Shown here in pieces: positions 7,526 through 15,818 of a DNA stretch of 64,000 nucleotides. Numbering within the stretch: the stretch's first letter is position 1; each line of letters begins with the position of its first letter. Location: contig NZ_JAOVZU010000008.1 in NCBI RefSeq assembly GCF_025717005.1, forward strand, positions 179,916 to 243,915. The letters run 5' to 3'. Source of the DNA: Actinotalea endophytica. GTDB lineage: Bacteria; Actinomycetota; Actinomycetes; Actinomycetales; Cellulomonadaceae. Both the position numbers and the translations under genes were made by a program. Under the pieces are notes generated by a model. It was not told where the DNA came from, searched no databases, and saw nothing but the letters and a program-made list of their open reading frames with translations.

Positions 7526-8377
7526 ATGACAACGACCGCCCCCGCAGTCCTGGTGCAGGACCTGCACAAGCACTACGGCGCCAAGCGCGCCGTCGACGGG
7601 CTGGACCTGCGGGTCGAGACCGGTGAGATCTTCGCCGTCCTCGGACCGAACGGTGCCGGCAAGACGACCACCGTCGAGATCCTCGAGGGCTACCGCAAGC
7701 GCGACCGCGGCTCCGTCTCGGTGCTCGGCGAGGACCCGCAGCACGCGGGCCGGGCCTGGCGCAGCCGGATCGGCGTCGTGCTGCAGTCGGCCGACGACCA
7801 CGCCGAGCTGACCGTACGCGAGATGGTCGCGCACTTCGCCCGGTTCTACCCGAGCACGCGGGACCTCGACGAGGTGATCGCGGCGGTCGGGCTCACCGAG
7901 AAGGCCGGCGCCCGGACCCGGCAGCTCTCCGGCGGCCAGCGCCGCCGCCTCGACGTCGCGCTCGGCATCGTCGGCCGGCCCGAGCTGCTCTTCCTCGACG
8001 AGCCGACCACCGGGTTCGACCCGGAGGCCCGGCGCTCGTTCTGGGACCTCATCGCGTCGCTGCGCGAGGACGGCACCACCGTGCTGCTCACGACGCACTA
8101 CATGGACGAGGCCGAGCACCTCGCCGACCGGATCGCCGTGATCCGCGACGGCCAGGTGGTCGCGCTCGACACCCCGGCAGCGATCGGTGCCCGTGCCCAG
8201 CAGCACGCGACCGTGCGCTGGCACGACGGCACGCGCCACGAGGAGCGCACCGCCACCCCCACCGCCCTCGTCGCCGACCTGGCCGCCCGCTTCGGCGGCG
8301 AGGTGCCGGGCCTCGAGGTCTACCGCCCCACGCTCGAGGACGTGTACCTCGGGCTCGTCGGAGAGGCCACCCGATGA
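7526..8377 (+). CDS. ABC transporter ATP-binding protein (ABC-2 exporter)
   Basis: This 283-residue ATPase powers the exporter whose membrane subunit follows. All nucleotide-binding motifs are present: Walker A GPNGAGKTTT (about residues 41-50), Q-loop VVLQSADDH, signature LSGGQRRRLDVALG, Walker B ELLFLDEPTTGFDP, and the H-loop TTHYMDEAE. The C-terminal 60 residues form the accessory domain typical of DrrA/NatA-type ATPases. The start is ATG 7526 with GGAGG close upstream. The stop overlaps the permease start (ATGA). With the kinase and regulator downstream, the operon resembles stress- or antibiotic-responsive exporters; the cargo is unknown. Confidence 0.93.
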   Translation: MTTTAPAVLVQDLHKHYGAKRAVDGLDLRVETGEIFAVLGPNGAGKTTTVEILEGYRKRDRGSVSVLGEDPQHAGRAWRSRIGVVLQSADDHAELTVREMVAHFARFYPSTRDLDEVIAAVGLTEKAGARTRQLSGGQRRRLDVALGIVGRPELLFLDEPTTGFDPEARRSFWDLIASLREDGTTVLLTTHYMDEAEHLADRIAVIRDGQVVALDTPAAIGARAQQHATVRWHDGTRHEERTATPTALVADLAARFGGEVPGLEVYRPTLEDVYLGLVGEATR

Positions 8378-9231
8378 CCACCACCGCCACCCAGCCGTTC
8401 GTCGCCAGCCGACGGGCCGCCCTGCCGGGCACGCTCTCGCTCGGCCTGGAGCGCACCCGCGCCGAGGTCGTCACGTTCTTCCGCGAGCGCGACGCCGTGG
8501 TCTTCGTCTTCGCCTACCCGATCCTGATGCTGGCGATCTTCGCGACGGTCTTCGGGCAGGACGGCACCACCGTCGGCCCCGACCCCGGGATCCCGTTCGC
8601 GCAGTACTTCCTGCCCGGCATGGTGGCCACCGGCGTCATGCTGTCGAGCTTCCAGAACCTCGCGGTGTCGATCGCGGTGGAGCGCGACGACGGCACGCTC
8701 AAGCGGCTGCGCGCCACGCCCATGCCGCCCGCCGCGTTCTTCCTCGGCAAGATCGGTTCCGTCCTGGTGACCTGCGTCATCCAGATGGGTCTGCTGCTCA
8801 CCGCGGCCGCGCTGATGTTCGGCGTCTCGCTGCCGACCGAGCCGGCCCGCTGGTGGACCTTCACCTGGGTGTTCCTGCTCGGCACCGCGAGCGGTGCGGT
8901 GCTCGGCGTCGCGTTCTCGTCGGTGCCGCGCAGCGGACGCAGCGCGTCGGCCGTGGTGATCCCGATCGTGCTGGTGCTGCAGTTCATCTCCGGCGTGTTC
9001 TTCCAGTTCAACGAGCTGCCGTCGTGGATGCAGTCCGTGGCCTCGGTGTTCCCGCTCAAGTGGCTCGCGCAGGGCATGCGTTCGGTGTTCCTGCCGGACT
9101 GGGCGCTGCAGATCGAGCCCTCCGGGTCCTGGCAGCACGGCGCGACTGCCGCCATCCTGGCTGCCTACCTGGTGATCGGCCTGCTGGTGGGCGTCAAGAC
9201 GTTCCGCTGGCGCCGGCGCGACGACGGCTGA
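8374..9231 (+). CDS. ABC-2 type transporter permease
   Basis: This 285-residue integral membrane protein has six predicted spans in the ABC-2 arrangement: one after a cytoplasmic N-terminus (residues about 45-62), a group between 75 and 205, and a last one near 255-272. Family features include the ERDDGTLKRLRATPMPP loop after span 2, which contacts the ATPase, and the conserved FFQFNELPSWMQ segment in the outer part of the second half. It forms the export channel with the ATPase encoded immediately upstream (4-bp overlap). Confidence 0.92.
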   Translation: MTTTATQPFVASRRAALPGTLSLGLERTRAEVVTFFRERDAVVFVFAYPILMLAIFATVFGQDGTTVGPDPGIPFAQYFLPGMVATGVMLSSFQNLAVSIAVERDDGTLKRLRATPMPPAAFFLGKIGSVLVTCVIQMGLLLTAAALMFGVSLPTEPARWWTFTWVFLLGTASGAVLGVAFSSVPRSGRSASAVVIPIVLVLQFISGVFFQFNELPSWMQSVASVFPLKWLAQGMRSVFLPDWALQIEPSGSWQHGATAAILAAYLVIGLLVGVKTFRWRRRDDG

Positions 9232-9244
9232 ACGGAGCTCGACG

Positions 9245-10510
9245 GTGACAGAGATCCGACCGGAGGCCGGGCAGCCGGAGGGGCAGCCCGGCCCTCGGCC
9301 GTCCCTGGACGACCCCGGCGACCGGTCCCACTTCTGGTCCAGGTCGATGCGCGGGTGGGACCTCGCGTTCTACCTGATGACCGGCCTGACCGCGGTCGCG
9401 ATCCTGATCCTGCAGGAGGGCGCGGACGTGCCCACGGCCGTCGCGCTGGGGCTGCTGGCCGTCCTCGTGGTCGCCTACGTGCTGATCGGACGGCGGGCCG
9501 CGCTCACCGACAACCCGCGGCTGGTCGCGGTCTACCTCGCGGTGCTGCTCGTCGTGGTGACCGCGGTCTCCGCGGCCAGCATCGCCGGCAGCGTCCTGCT
9601 GTTCATCGGGTTCAGCCAGATCTGGTTCTTCGCCCCGAACCGACGCACCGGCGTGGTGCTCGTCGTGGTCCTCGCGGTCGGGGTGTTCACGGCCATCGGC
9701 CTGCGCAGCGGGATCCACACCGCGGCGGACCTCGGCGCGCTGCTGACCCAGGGTGGTGTCACGGTGGCGTTCGCGGTGCTCCTCGGCCTGTGGGTGACCC
9801 AGATCGCCGAGCGCAGCGAGGAGCGTGCCCAGCTGGTCGAGCGGCTCGAGGCCGCCCAGGAGGAGCTCGGCCGGACGCACCACACCGCCGGCGTGATGGC
9901 CGAGCGTGAGCGGATGGCCCAGGAGATCCACGACACGCTCGCCCAGGGCTTCACGAGCATCGTGATGCTCTCCCAGGCCGTGCGCGCCGACGTCGAGCGC
10001 GGCCGGACCTCGGCCGCGGTCGAGCGCCTCGACCTGGTCGAGCGCACCGCGCGGGACAACCTCGCCGAGGCGCGCGCCCTGGTCGCCGCGTTCGCCCCGG
10101 TCGGCCTGGACGACGGCGGCATCCGGGCGGCGCTCGAACGCCTCGCCGCACGCTTCGGCGCCGAGACCCGGATCTCGGTCGAGGTCGCCCTGCCCGACGC
10201 GCTGCCCGACCTCGGCCGCGAGCGCGAGGTGATCCTGCTGCGCGCCGCCCAGGAGGCGCTGACGAACGTCCGCCGCCACGCCGAGGCGTCCTCGGCCCGG
10301 CTCGCGCTCGCGGTCGGCGAGGGCGGCGCGCTCACGCTCGAGGTGAGCGACGACGGCCGGGGGATCGACCCCGAGGTGGTCGAGGGCTTCGGGCTGCGCG
10401 GCATGCGCGACCGCGTGACGTCGGGCGGCGGCGAGCTCGAGGTGGCAGCACGGCAGGAGGGCGGCACGCGGGTGCTGGTCGTCCTGCCCCCAGGAGAGGT
10501 GGAGCAGTGA
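9245..10510 (+). CDS. Sensor histidine kinase, NarL/DesK-type (HisKA_3)
   Basis: This 421-residue sensor has an N-terminal membrane region with five or six helices (residues about 37-185) and almost no extracytoplasmic domain, so it may sense membrane state or the transporter itself. A short coiled linker (190-215) leads to the HisKA_3 dimerisation box AQEIHDTLAQG with the phospho-acceptor H229. The ATPase domain follows, with an N-box (AAQEALTNVRRHA), G1 (VSDDGRGI) and G2 (GFGLRGMRDR). The start is GTG 9245 behind GGAG. The stop overlaps the response regulator start by 4 bp, so the pair is translated together. Confidence 0.93.
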   Translation: MTEIRPEAGQPEGQPGPRPSLDDPGDRSHFWSRSMRGWDLAFYLMTGLTAVAILILQEGADVPTAVALGLLAVLVVAYVLIGRRAALTDNPRLVAVYLAVLLVVVTAVSAASIAGSVLLFIGFSQIWFFAPNRRTGVVLVVVLAVGVFTAIGLRSGIHTAADLGALLTQGGVTVAFAVLLGLWVTQIAERSEERAQLVERLEAAQEELGRTHHTAGVMAERERMAQEIHDTLAQGFTSIVMLSQAVRADVERGRTSAAVERLDLVERTARDNLAEARALVAAFAPVGLDDGGIRAALERLAARFGAETRISVEVALPDALPDLGREREVILLRAAQEALTNVRRHAEASSARLALAVGEGGALTLEVSDDGRGIDPEVVEGFGLRGMRDRVTSGGGELEVAARQEGGTRVLVVLPPGEVEQ

Positions 10511-11133
10511 GCGTGCGGGTCGTGGTGGTCGACGACCACCCAGTGGTGCGTGCCGGGATCGTCGGCCTGCTGGCCGGGGAGGACGACCTCGACGTCGTCG
10601 GGGAGGCCGGCGACGGGCTCCAGGCGCTCGACGTGGTGGCCGCCGAGTCCCCCGACGTGGTCCTGATGGACCTGCGGATGCCCCGTCTGGACGGCGCGGC
10701 CGCGACCGGCCGGGTGCTCGCGGCGCACCCCGAGGTGCGGGTCGTCGTGCTCACCACGTACGAGTCCGACGCGGACATCCTGCGCGCGGTCGAGGCCGGC
10801 GCGACCGGCTACCTGCTGAAGGACACCCCGCGGGAGGACCTGGTCGAGGCGGTGCGCGCCGCGGCTCGGGGCGAGACGGTGCTCGCGCCGTCGGTCGCAC
10901 GGCGGCTCGTCGCCCAGGTGCGCGGCGACGACCAGCGCCTCACCGCCCGCGAGCTCGAGGTGCTCGCGGCAGTCGCGCGGGGCGGCTCGAACGGTCAGAT
11001 CGGGGCCGAGCTGTTCATCAGCGAAGCCACCGTGAAGACCCACCTGCTGCGGATCTTCACCAAGCTGGGGGTCGACGACCGGACCCGCGCTGTCACCGTC
11101 GCGATCGAGCGCGGGATCCTGCCGTCGCCCTGA
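10507..11133 (+). CDS. LuxR/NarL-family response regulator
   Basis: This 208-residue regulator joins a receiver domain (residues 1-120) to a LuxR-type helix-turn-helix (about 143-205). The receiver has the acidic pair DD at 9-10, the phospho-acceptor Asp55 in VVLMDLRMP, the switch Thr in VVVLTTYE and the lysine in LLKDTP. The output domain contains LTARELEVLAAVARG and the recognition helix ISEATVKTHLLRIF. It is phosphorylated by the kinase encoded just upstream and probably controls the exporter operon; the 16-bp palindrome at 7451-7466 is a candidate target. It ends 2 bp from the convergent HdeD-like gene. Confidence 0.94.
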   Translation: MSVRVVVVDDHPVVRAGIVGLLAGEDDLDVVGEAGDGLQALDVVAAESPDVVLMDLRMPRLDGAAATGRVLAAHPEVRVVVLTTYESDADILRAVEAGATGYLLKDTPREDLVEAVRAAARGETVLAPSVARRLVAQVRGDDQRLTARELEVLAAVARGGSNGQIGAELFISEATVKTHLLRIFTKLGVDDRTRAVTVAIERGILPSP

Positions 11134-11135
11134 AG

Positions 11136-11702
11136 TCAGACCTGGACGGCCCGGGTGATCGACAGTGCGTAGATGATCTGCGCGATGCCGATCACGATCG
11201 CCGAGATCCCCAGCAGCCACCACAGCACGGCGACGCCGAAGATCGGCGAGAACAGCAGCAGCACGCCGGCGACGATGCTGATGATCCCCGAGACGATCGC
11301 CCAGCCACGGGACGGCGCGTACCGCGACATCGCGATCGCGCCGGCCCCGGAGACCACCCACATCGCGCCCGTGATGATGCCGAGGAAGGTCGCCAGGAAG
11401 GCCGTCGTCGCCCGCAGGTTGCTGAACGCCAGGATCGCGACCACCACGAACAGCACGCCGAGCACGACGTGGCCGAGCCGCCACCAGCCGCCCCGGCCGG
11501 AGCCGAACAGGCCGATCGCGGCGTAGACCACGCCCGCGATGAGGGCGTACGCGGCGATCACGCCGGCGACCACCGCCGCCGTCCGGCCCGGCCAGACGAC
11601 GATCAGGATCCCGATGATGAGGGTGATCACACCCCCCAGCCCGATCAGGACGCGGATCGCGCCGACGTCAGAGTTGCTGGTAGGGGCACTGAGCTCGGAC
11701 AC
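11136..11702 (-). CDS. HdeD/DUF308-family membrane protein
   Basis: This 188-residue protein has six hydrophobic helices arranged as three hairpins, the pattern of the HdeD/DUF308 family, here in the form VLIGLGGVITLIIGILIVVWP for the first pair. In E. coli HdeD is linked to acid resistance; the mechanism is unclear and the actinobacterial copies are uncharacterised. I chose GTG 11702 because GAGGAGG lies six bases before it; the longer frame to 11741 adds an Arg-rich stretch that is unlikely to be translated. It is convergent with the response regulator gene and is not part of that operon. Confidence 0.82.
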   Translation of the reverse strand: MSELSAPTSNSDVGAIRVLIGLGGVITLIIGILIVVWPGRTAAVVAGVIAAYALIAGVVYAAIGLFGSGRGGWWRLGHVVLGVLFVVVAILAFSNLRATTAFLATFLGIITGAMWVVSGAGAIAMSRYAPSRGWAIVSGIISIVAGVLLLFSPIFGVAVLWWLLGISAIVIGIAQIIYALSITRAVQV

Positions 11703-11818
11703 CTGGGCCTCCTCGGACGGACGGCGCGTGCTGCGCCGCACAGTTCGATCTTCGCGGTCGGCGGGCGGCCGGACAAGGACCCCCGCGGATCGGACCTGGC
11801 CGGGGCCGGGCGCGCGAC

Positions 11819-11831
11819 TGGCAGACTGCCA
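11819..11831 (+). promoter_or_regulatory. 13-bp palindrome overlapping a likely leaderless promoter
   Basis: TGGCAG-A-CTGCCA is a perfect inverted repeat that ends two bases before the GTG start of the deaminase-like gene. It contains CAGACT six bases before the GTG, which could be a -10 of a leaderless transcript. A repressor bound here would block initiation. The GntR regulator encoded next is a candidate, but this is inference. Confidence 0.4.
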
Positions 11832-11833
11832 CC

Positions 11834-12847
11834 GTGCGCGACCTGGCCCGGCTCCCGAAAGCGCACCTGCACCTGCACTTCACCGGCTCGATGCGTCCGG
11901 CCACGCTCGCCGAGATGGCCGCCGAACGGGGGGTCCGCCTCCCCCACGCGCTCACCGAGGGGGTCGTCCGGGCACCGGTCGACGAGCGCGGCTGGTTCCG
12001 CTTCCAGCGGCTCTACGACGCGGCGCGCGCGTGCGTGCGCAGCGAGGCCGACATGCGCCGGATCGTCGCCGAAGCGGCCGAGGACGACGCCGCGGAGGGT
12101 TCCGGTCGCCTCGAGATCCAGGTCGACCCGACGTCCTACGCACCGCACGTCGGTGGCATCACACCGGCCCTCGAGATCGTCCTCGACGAGGCGCGCGCCG
12201 CGAGCCTGCGAACCGGCGTCGAGGTGGCCGTGGTGGTCGCCGGCTCGCGCGTGCGCCACCCGCTCGAGGCCCGCACGCTCGCCCGGCTCGCAGCGCAGTA
12301 CGCCGGCGAGGGGGCCGGCGAGGTGGTGGGCTTCGGCCTGAGCAACGACGAGCGCCGCGGCGACACCGAGGACTGGGCGCCGGCGTTCGCGATCGCGCGG
12401 CGGGCGGGCCTCGCCTCGGTCCCGCACGGCGGCGAGCTCCTCGGCGCCGCCCACGTCGCGCGGGTCGTCGAGCACCTGGCGCCGGACCGGATCGGTCACG
12501 GCGTGCGCTCGGTGGAGGACCCGGCGGTGCTCGGCTGGCTGGTCGACCGGGGCATCGGCCTCGAGGTCTGCCCGGCGTCGAACGTCTCGCTCGGCGTGTA
12601 CGCGGAGGACCGCCACGTGCCGCTGCGCGCGCTCACCTCCGCGGGCGCGACGGTCGCCCTCGGCGCGGACGACCCGCTGCTGTTCGGCTCGCGGCTCACC
12701 GACCAGTACGAGCTGGCCCGCCACGTGCACGGCTACTCCGACGCGGAGCTCGCCGAGCTCGCGCGCGGCTCGGTGCGTGCGTCCAGGGCCGGCAAGGGCA
12801 CCAAGGCCCGGCTGCTCACCCAGGTGGACGACTGGCTGGCGTCCTGA
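11834..12847 (+). CDS. Adenosine deaminase-family amidohydrolase
   Basis: This 337-residue protein is a metal-dependent amidohydrolase of the adenosine/adenine deaminase group. The zinc ligands are recognisable: HLHFTGS (H-x-H) near residue 13, PHGGE near 196-200 (His and catalytic Glu), RIGHGVRS near 221, and ADDPLLFGS near 277 with the catalytic Asp. CPASNVSLGVY is the usual segment before it. It should be cytoplasmic and deaminate a purine nucleoside or base, although several actinobacterial relatives act on modified adenines or aminofutalosine-like substrates, so adenosine is not certain. GTG 11834 gives the conserved N-terminus. A GntR-type regulator lies 61 bp downstream. Confidence 0.85.
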   Translation: MRDLARLPKAHLHLHFTGSMRPATLAEMAAERGVRLPHALTEGVVRAPVDERGWFRFQRLYDAARACVRSEADMRRIVAEAAEDDAAEGSGRLEIQVDPTSYAPHVGGITPALEIVLDEARAASLRTGVEVAVVVAGSRVRHPLEARTLARLAAQYAGEGAGEVVGFGLSNDERRGDTEDWAPAFAIARRAGLASVPHGGELLGAAHVARVVEHLAPDRIGHGVRSVEDPAVLGWLVDRGIGLEVCPASNVSLGVYAEDRHVPLRALTSAGATVALGADDPLLFGSRLTDQYELARHVHGYSDAELAELARGSVRASRAGKGTKARLLTQVDDWLAS

Positions 12848-12908
12848 GGGGCCCGATTCACTCGTCTGCGCGATCTGCTCGACCCGTCCACGTGCCGATG
12901 CACCGATC

Positions 12909-13376
12909 ATGACGCGAGCGGACGAGGTGCGGCTGACGATCACGGCCGATCGGACGACCGGGCTCTCCGCGCACGAGCAGGTCCGCCTCCAGGTGCTCGC
13001 CCACCTCGCGACCGGCCGCCTCGCGGCGGGCGACCTCGTGCCCGAGGCCGCGGAGCTCGCCGCCCGCTCGGGGCTGCCCACCGAGACCGTGCGACGCGCG
13101 TACGACGAGCTCGAGCGGGCCGGCGTCCTGACGGTCGATGCCGACGCGCTGCACGTCGCGCAGGTGCCCACCACGCTGCCGACCGGCGAGCTGCGCACCG
13201 CAGCGGTCCGCCTGGTCACCTGGGCCCGGGACGCCGGCCTCGACGACGACGCGATCCTCGACCTGGTCCGGCGCGCCCTGCTGGGCCTGCCGGCACCGGT
13301 ACCCGACGAGCCGTCCGTGCCGAGCCCGCGCACGCCGTTCGAGGTGCCCGAGCGTCGCGCAGGAGCCGACGACTGA
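12909..13376 (+). CDS. GntR-family transcriptional regulator (short, YtrA-like)
   Basis: This 155-residue protein has an N-terminal GntR winged helix (residues about 13-75) with AHEQVRLQVLAHLATGRL, the helix-turn-helix PEAAELAARSGLPTETVRRAY and the wing. The remaining 80 residues are short and partly helical and lack a FadR, HutC or MocR effector domain, which resembles the YtrA type. No clear ribosome site precedes ATG 12909, and an upstream ATG at 12898 is followed by an immediate stop, so the transcript may be leaderless. It could regulate the upstream deaminase-like gene or itself. Confidence 0.8.
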   Translation: MTRADEVRLTITADRTTGLSAHEQVRLQVLAHLATGRLAAGDLVPEAAELAARSGLPTETVRRAYDELERAGVLTVDADALHVAQVPTTLPTGELRTAAVRLVTWARDAGLDDDAILDLVRRALLGLPAPVPDEPSVPSPRTPFEVPERRAGADD

Positions 13377-13392
13377 GGCGTCGGCGGGCAGG

Positions 13393-14502
13393 TCAGAGCG
13401 TCGCGCCGACCAGCACGGGCTCCGGCTCGAGGACCACACCGAACGCGTCCCGGACGCCGTCGCGCACCTGACGCGCCAGCGCGAGCAGCTCGGCCGTGCT
13501 GCCGCCGCCGCGGTGGGTGAGCGCCAGGGTGTGCTTGGTCGAGATGCTCACCGGTCCGGGCAGCCCGAACCCCTTCGTGAAGCCCGCGTGCTCGATCAGC
13601 CAGGCCGCGCTCGTCTTGACCAGGGTCGGGTCGACCGCACCGAGGCTCGGCCCGGTCGTGGTCGCGGGCACGGACGACCGCACCGGGTAGCGCGGAGCGG
13701 CCTCGGGCAGGGCGTCGGCGACCCCGGCGGGCACCACGGGGTTGGTGAAGAACGACCCGGCACTCCAGGTGTCGTGGTCAGCGGGGTCGACCACCATGCC
13801 CTTGCCGGTGCGCAGCTCGAGCACCGCGTCGCGCACGTCGGCGAGCGGCGCGCGGTCCCCCACCTCGACGCCCAGCCGACGGGCCAGCTCGCCGTAGCCG
13901 ACCGGAGCGGACAGCGTGCCGAGCCGGAGCTGGAACGAGACCTCCAGCACGACGAAGCGCGGCGTCGGGCCCCAGCCGTCCTCGCGCATCGAGCGCTTGA
14001 GCACCGAGGTGCGGTACCCGAAGCCCAGCTCACCGACCGCGAAGGTGCGGTGCCGCCCGCGCTCGCGGTCCCAGGTGCGGACCGTGGACACCACGCCGGA
14101 GACCTCCTGCCCGTAGGCACCGACGTTCTGCACGGGGGTCGCGCCGGTCGCGCCGGGGATCCCCGCGAGCGCCTCGACGCCCACCCAGCCCTGCTCCACG
14201 GCGGAGTCGACCACGACGTGCCACGGCGTGCCGGCGGGCACGGTGATGCTCGCTCCCCCGCACGTGTCTCGCGCGTCGACGTGCACGTCGCTGCGAACGT
14301 CCCGCACCACGAGGCCCGGGAAGCCCCGGTCGGCCACCACGAGGTTCGACCCGCCGCCGACCACCAGGACCGGTTCGCGTGCGTCGTCCGCGGCCCGGAC
14401 CGCTTCCACCAGGGCATCCGCGGAGTCGACCTCGAGGTAGCGAGCGGCGGGGCCGCCGAGGTGCAGGGTCGTCAGCTCGGCCAGGGTGGGGACGTCGGGC
14501 AC
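13393..14502 (-). CDS. murB: UDP-N-acetylmuramate dehydrogenase MurB
   Basis: This 369-residue FAD enzyme reduces UDP-GlcNAc-enolpyruvate to UDP-MurNAc in peptidoglycan synthesis. The FAD-binding half shows LVVGGGSNLVVAD near residues 45-57 and the GIPGATGATPVQNVGAYGQE block near 125-145. The catalytic serine lies in AGSFFTNPVV near 251, and the C-terminal Glu in LEPEPVLVG. It is a type I MurB with the extra Tyr loop (FGYRTSVLKRS). The start is GTG 14502. In many actinobacteria murB directly follows the two MaoC genes found at 18591-19447; here about 4 kb of MFS and LacI genes lie between. Confidence 0.95.
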   Translation of the reverse strand: MPDVPTLAELTTLHLGGPAARYLEVDSADALVEAVRAADDAREPVLVVGGGSNLVVADRGFPGLVVRDVRSDVHVDARDTCGGASITVPAGTPWHVVVDSAVEQGWVGVEALAGIPGATGATPVQNVGAYGQEVSGVVSTVRTWDRERGRHRTFAVGELGFGYRTSVLKRSMREDGWGPTPRFVVLEVSFQLRLGTLSAPVGYGELARRLGVEVGDRAPLADVRDAVLELRTGKGMVVDPADHDTWSAGSFFTNPVVPAGVADALPEAAPRYPVRSSVPATTTGPSLGAVDPTLVKTSAAWLIEHAGFTKGFGLPGPVSISTKHTLALTHRGGGSTAELLALARQVRDGVRDAFGVVLEPEPVLVGATL

Positions 14503-14508
14503 GGCGTC

Positions 14509-14514
14509 ACCCTA
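14509..14514 (-). promoter_or_regulatory. Leaderless -10 element for murB
   Basis: TAGGGT on the minus strand fits TANNNT and lies exactly six bases before the GTG start of murB, the spacing expected when transcription starts at the first codon. There is no ribosome site, which supports a leaderless transcript. Confidence 0.5.
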
Positions 14515-14593
14515 CGCGCCGGCCACGTCCCGCACCGCGCTCGGCAGCGGCTCCAGCCGCCCGCGGCGCCGTCAAGGCCGGAGGGACGCCCGT

Positions 14594-14613
14594 CCGGCCC
14601 GCTCGCGGGCCGG
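14594..14613 (-). terminator. Hairpin after the MFS operon
   Basis: CCGGCCCGC and GCGGGCCGG pair perfectly over 9 bp with a tight loop. The hairpin starts 7 bp beyond the stop of the second MFS gene on the minus strand and separates it from murB. Confidence 0.65.
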
Positions 14614-14619
14614 GCGAGG

Positions 14620-15816
14620 TCAGCGGGCCTTGCCGGCTGCGGTCGGCAACGGCGCGGCGGCCGGCACCAGGAACAGGCCGATGAGCACCGGCACGGCGAC
14701 CGCGAGCAGGGCGTGCCGGTAGCCGACCTGGTCGGCCAGCAGCCCGATCAGCGGAGGCCCGCCGAGGAAGGCGCTGTAGCCGATGGTGGCGACCACCGCG
14801 ACCCTCGCCGGTGCGCGGCGCGGTTCGTCGGACGCGGCCGACATGCCCACCGGGAAGCCGAGCGCGGCGCCCATCCCCCACAGCACCACGCCGATCGCCG
14901 CGAGCCAGAGGGTCGGGGCCAGGCCGAAGAGCAGCAGCCCGCTGAGCGAGAGGACCGCAAGGATGCGCAGCACGGGCACGCGGCCGAGCCGGTCGAGCAG
15001 GCCCGTGCCGAGCAGGCGCATCGCGGTCATCGCCGTGACGAACAGCGCGAAGCCCAGCGCACCGACGTCGTTGCCCACGTCGAAGCCGTCGACCACGGCG
15101 AGGCTGACCCAGTCGTTCGCGGCGCCCTCGGTCAGCGCGGCCGCGAGCACCACGAGGCCGATCAGCAGGGTGCGGGTCTCGCGCCACGCGCTGCGCGGGC
15201 GCTGCGCGGCGTCGTCCGGGTGGGCGTCGTGGGTGCCCTCCGGCAGGTACCAGCGGGCGCAGGTGACGAGGGCCACGTAGCTGAGCGGCAGGATCAGGCC
15301 GAGGTGCAGCACCAGCGGCGCGCCGAGCGCGGCGGCCAGCGCCCCGAGCCCGGCGCCGAGGATCGTGCCGAGCGAGAAGCCGGCGTGGAACCGCGGCATG
15401 ATCGCCCGGCCCAGCGCCTGCTCGACGGCCGCGCCCTCGAGGTTCATCGCCGCGTCCCAGGTGCCGGTCCCCATGCCGACCAGCACGAGGGCCGTCGCGA
15501 CCAGCCACACGAGCCCGCCGGCGACGGCAGCCGCGGTCACCAGGAGGCCGATCGCGTTGACGGCCGCGAACACGAGGATCGTGCGACGGGCGCCGAGGCG
15601 CTGCACGACCCGGCCACTCAGCGGCATCGCGGAGAGCGCGCCGGCGGACGCCGCGAGCAGCAGCAGGCCCATCTGCGCCGGCTCGACGCCCAGCGAGTCG
15701 CGCACCGCCGGGAGCCGCGAGGCGAGGCTGGCGAACGAGAGCCCGTTGAGGGCGAAGGTGACGAACACCGCCCAGGCGGCAGCCTGCGGCGTGGACGTCG
15801 TCGTCGGGGTGCTCAT
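14620..15816 (-). CDS. MFS transporter (second of a tandem pair)
   Basis: This 398-residue protein has about 12 membrane helices and belongs to the major facilitator superfamily. It carries the segment RLPAVRDSLGVEPAQMG after helix 1, the cytoplasmic GRVVQRLGARR (motif A-like), and the segment RFHAGFSLGTILGAGLGALA in helix 5. It is most like sugar/drug efflux carriers related to YbjJ and Fsr, but the substrate cannot be told. It starts at ATG 15816, two bases after the stop of a longer MFS gene, so both are co-transcribed. The two proteins share clear similarity and look like a tandem duplication. Confidence 0.88.
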   Translation of the reverse strand: MSTPTTTSTPQAAAWAVFVTFALNGLSFASLASRLPAVRDSLGVEPAQMGLLLLAASAGALSAMPLSGRVVQRLGARRTILVFAAVNAIGLLVTAAAVAGGLVWLVATALVLVGMGTGTWDAAMNLEGAAVEQALGRAIMPRFHAGFSLGTILGAGLGALAAALGAPLVLHLGLILPLSYVALVTCARWYLPEGTHDAHPDDAAQRPRSAWRETRTLLIGLVVLAAALTEGAANDWVSLAVVDGFDVGNDVGALGFALFVTAMTAMRLLGTGLLDRLGRVPVLRILAVLSLSGLLLFGLAPTLWLAAIGVVLWGMGAALGFPVGMSAASDEPRRAPARVAVVATIGYSAFLGGPPLIGLLADQVGYRHALLAVAVPVLIGLFLVPAAAPLPTAAGKAR

Positions 15817-15818
15817 GC

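Noticed and set aside
11645..13333. A 562-codon minus-strand frame opposite the deaminase-like and GntR genes
   Set aside because: The plus-strand frames carry all zinc-ligand and helix-turn-helix motifs, while this one has none and is Arg-rich.
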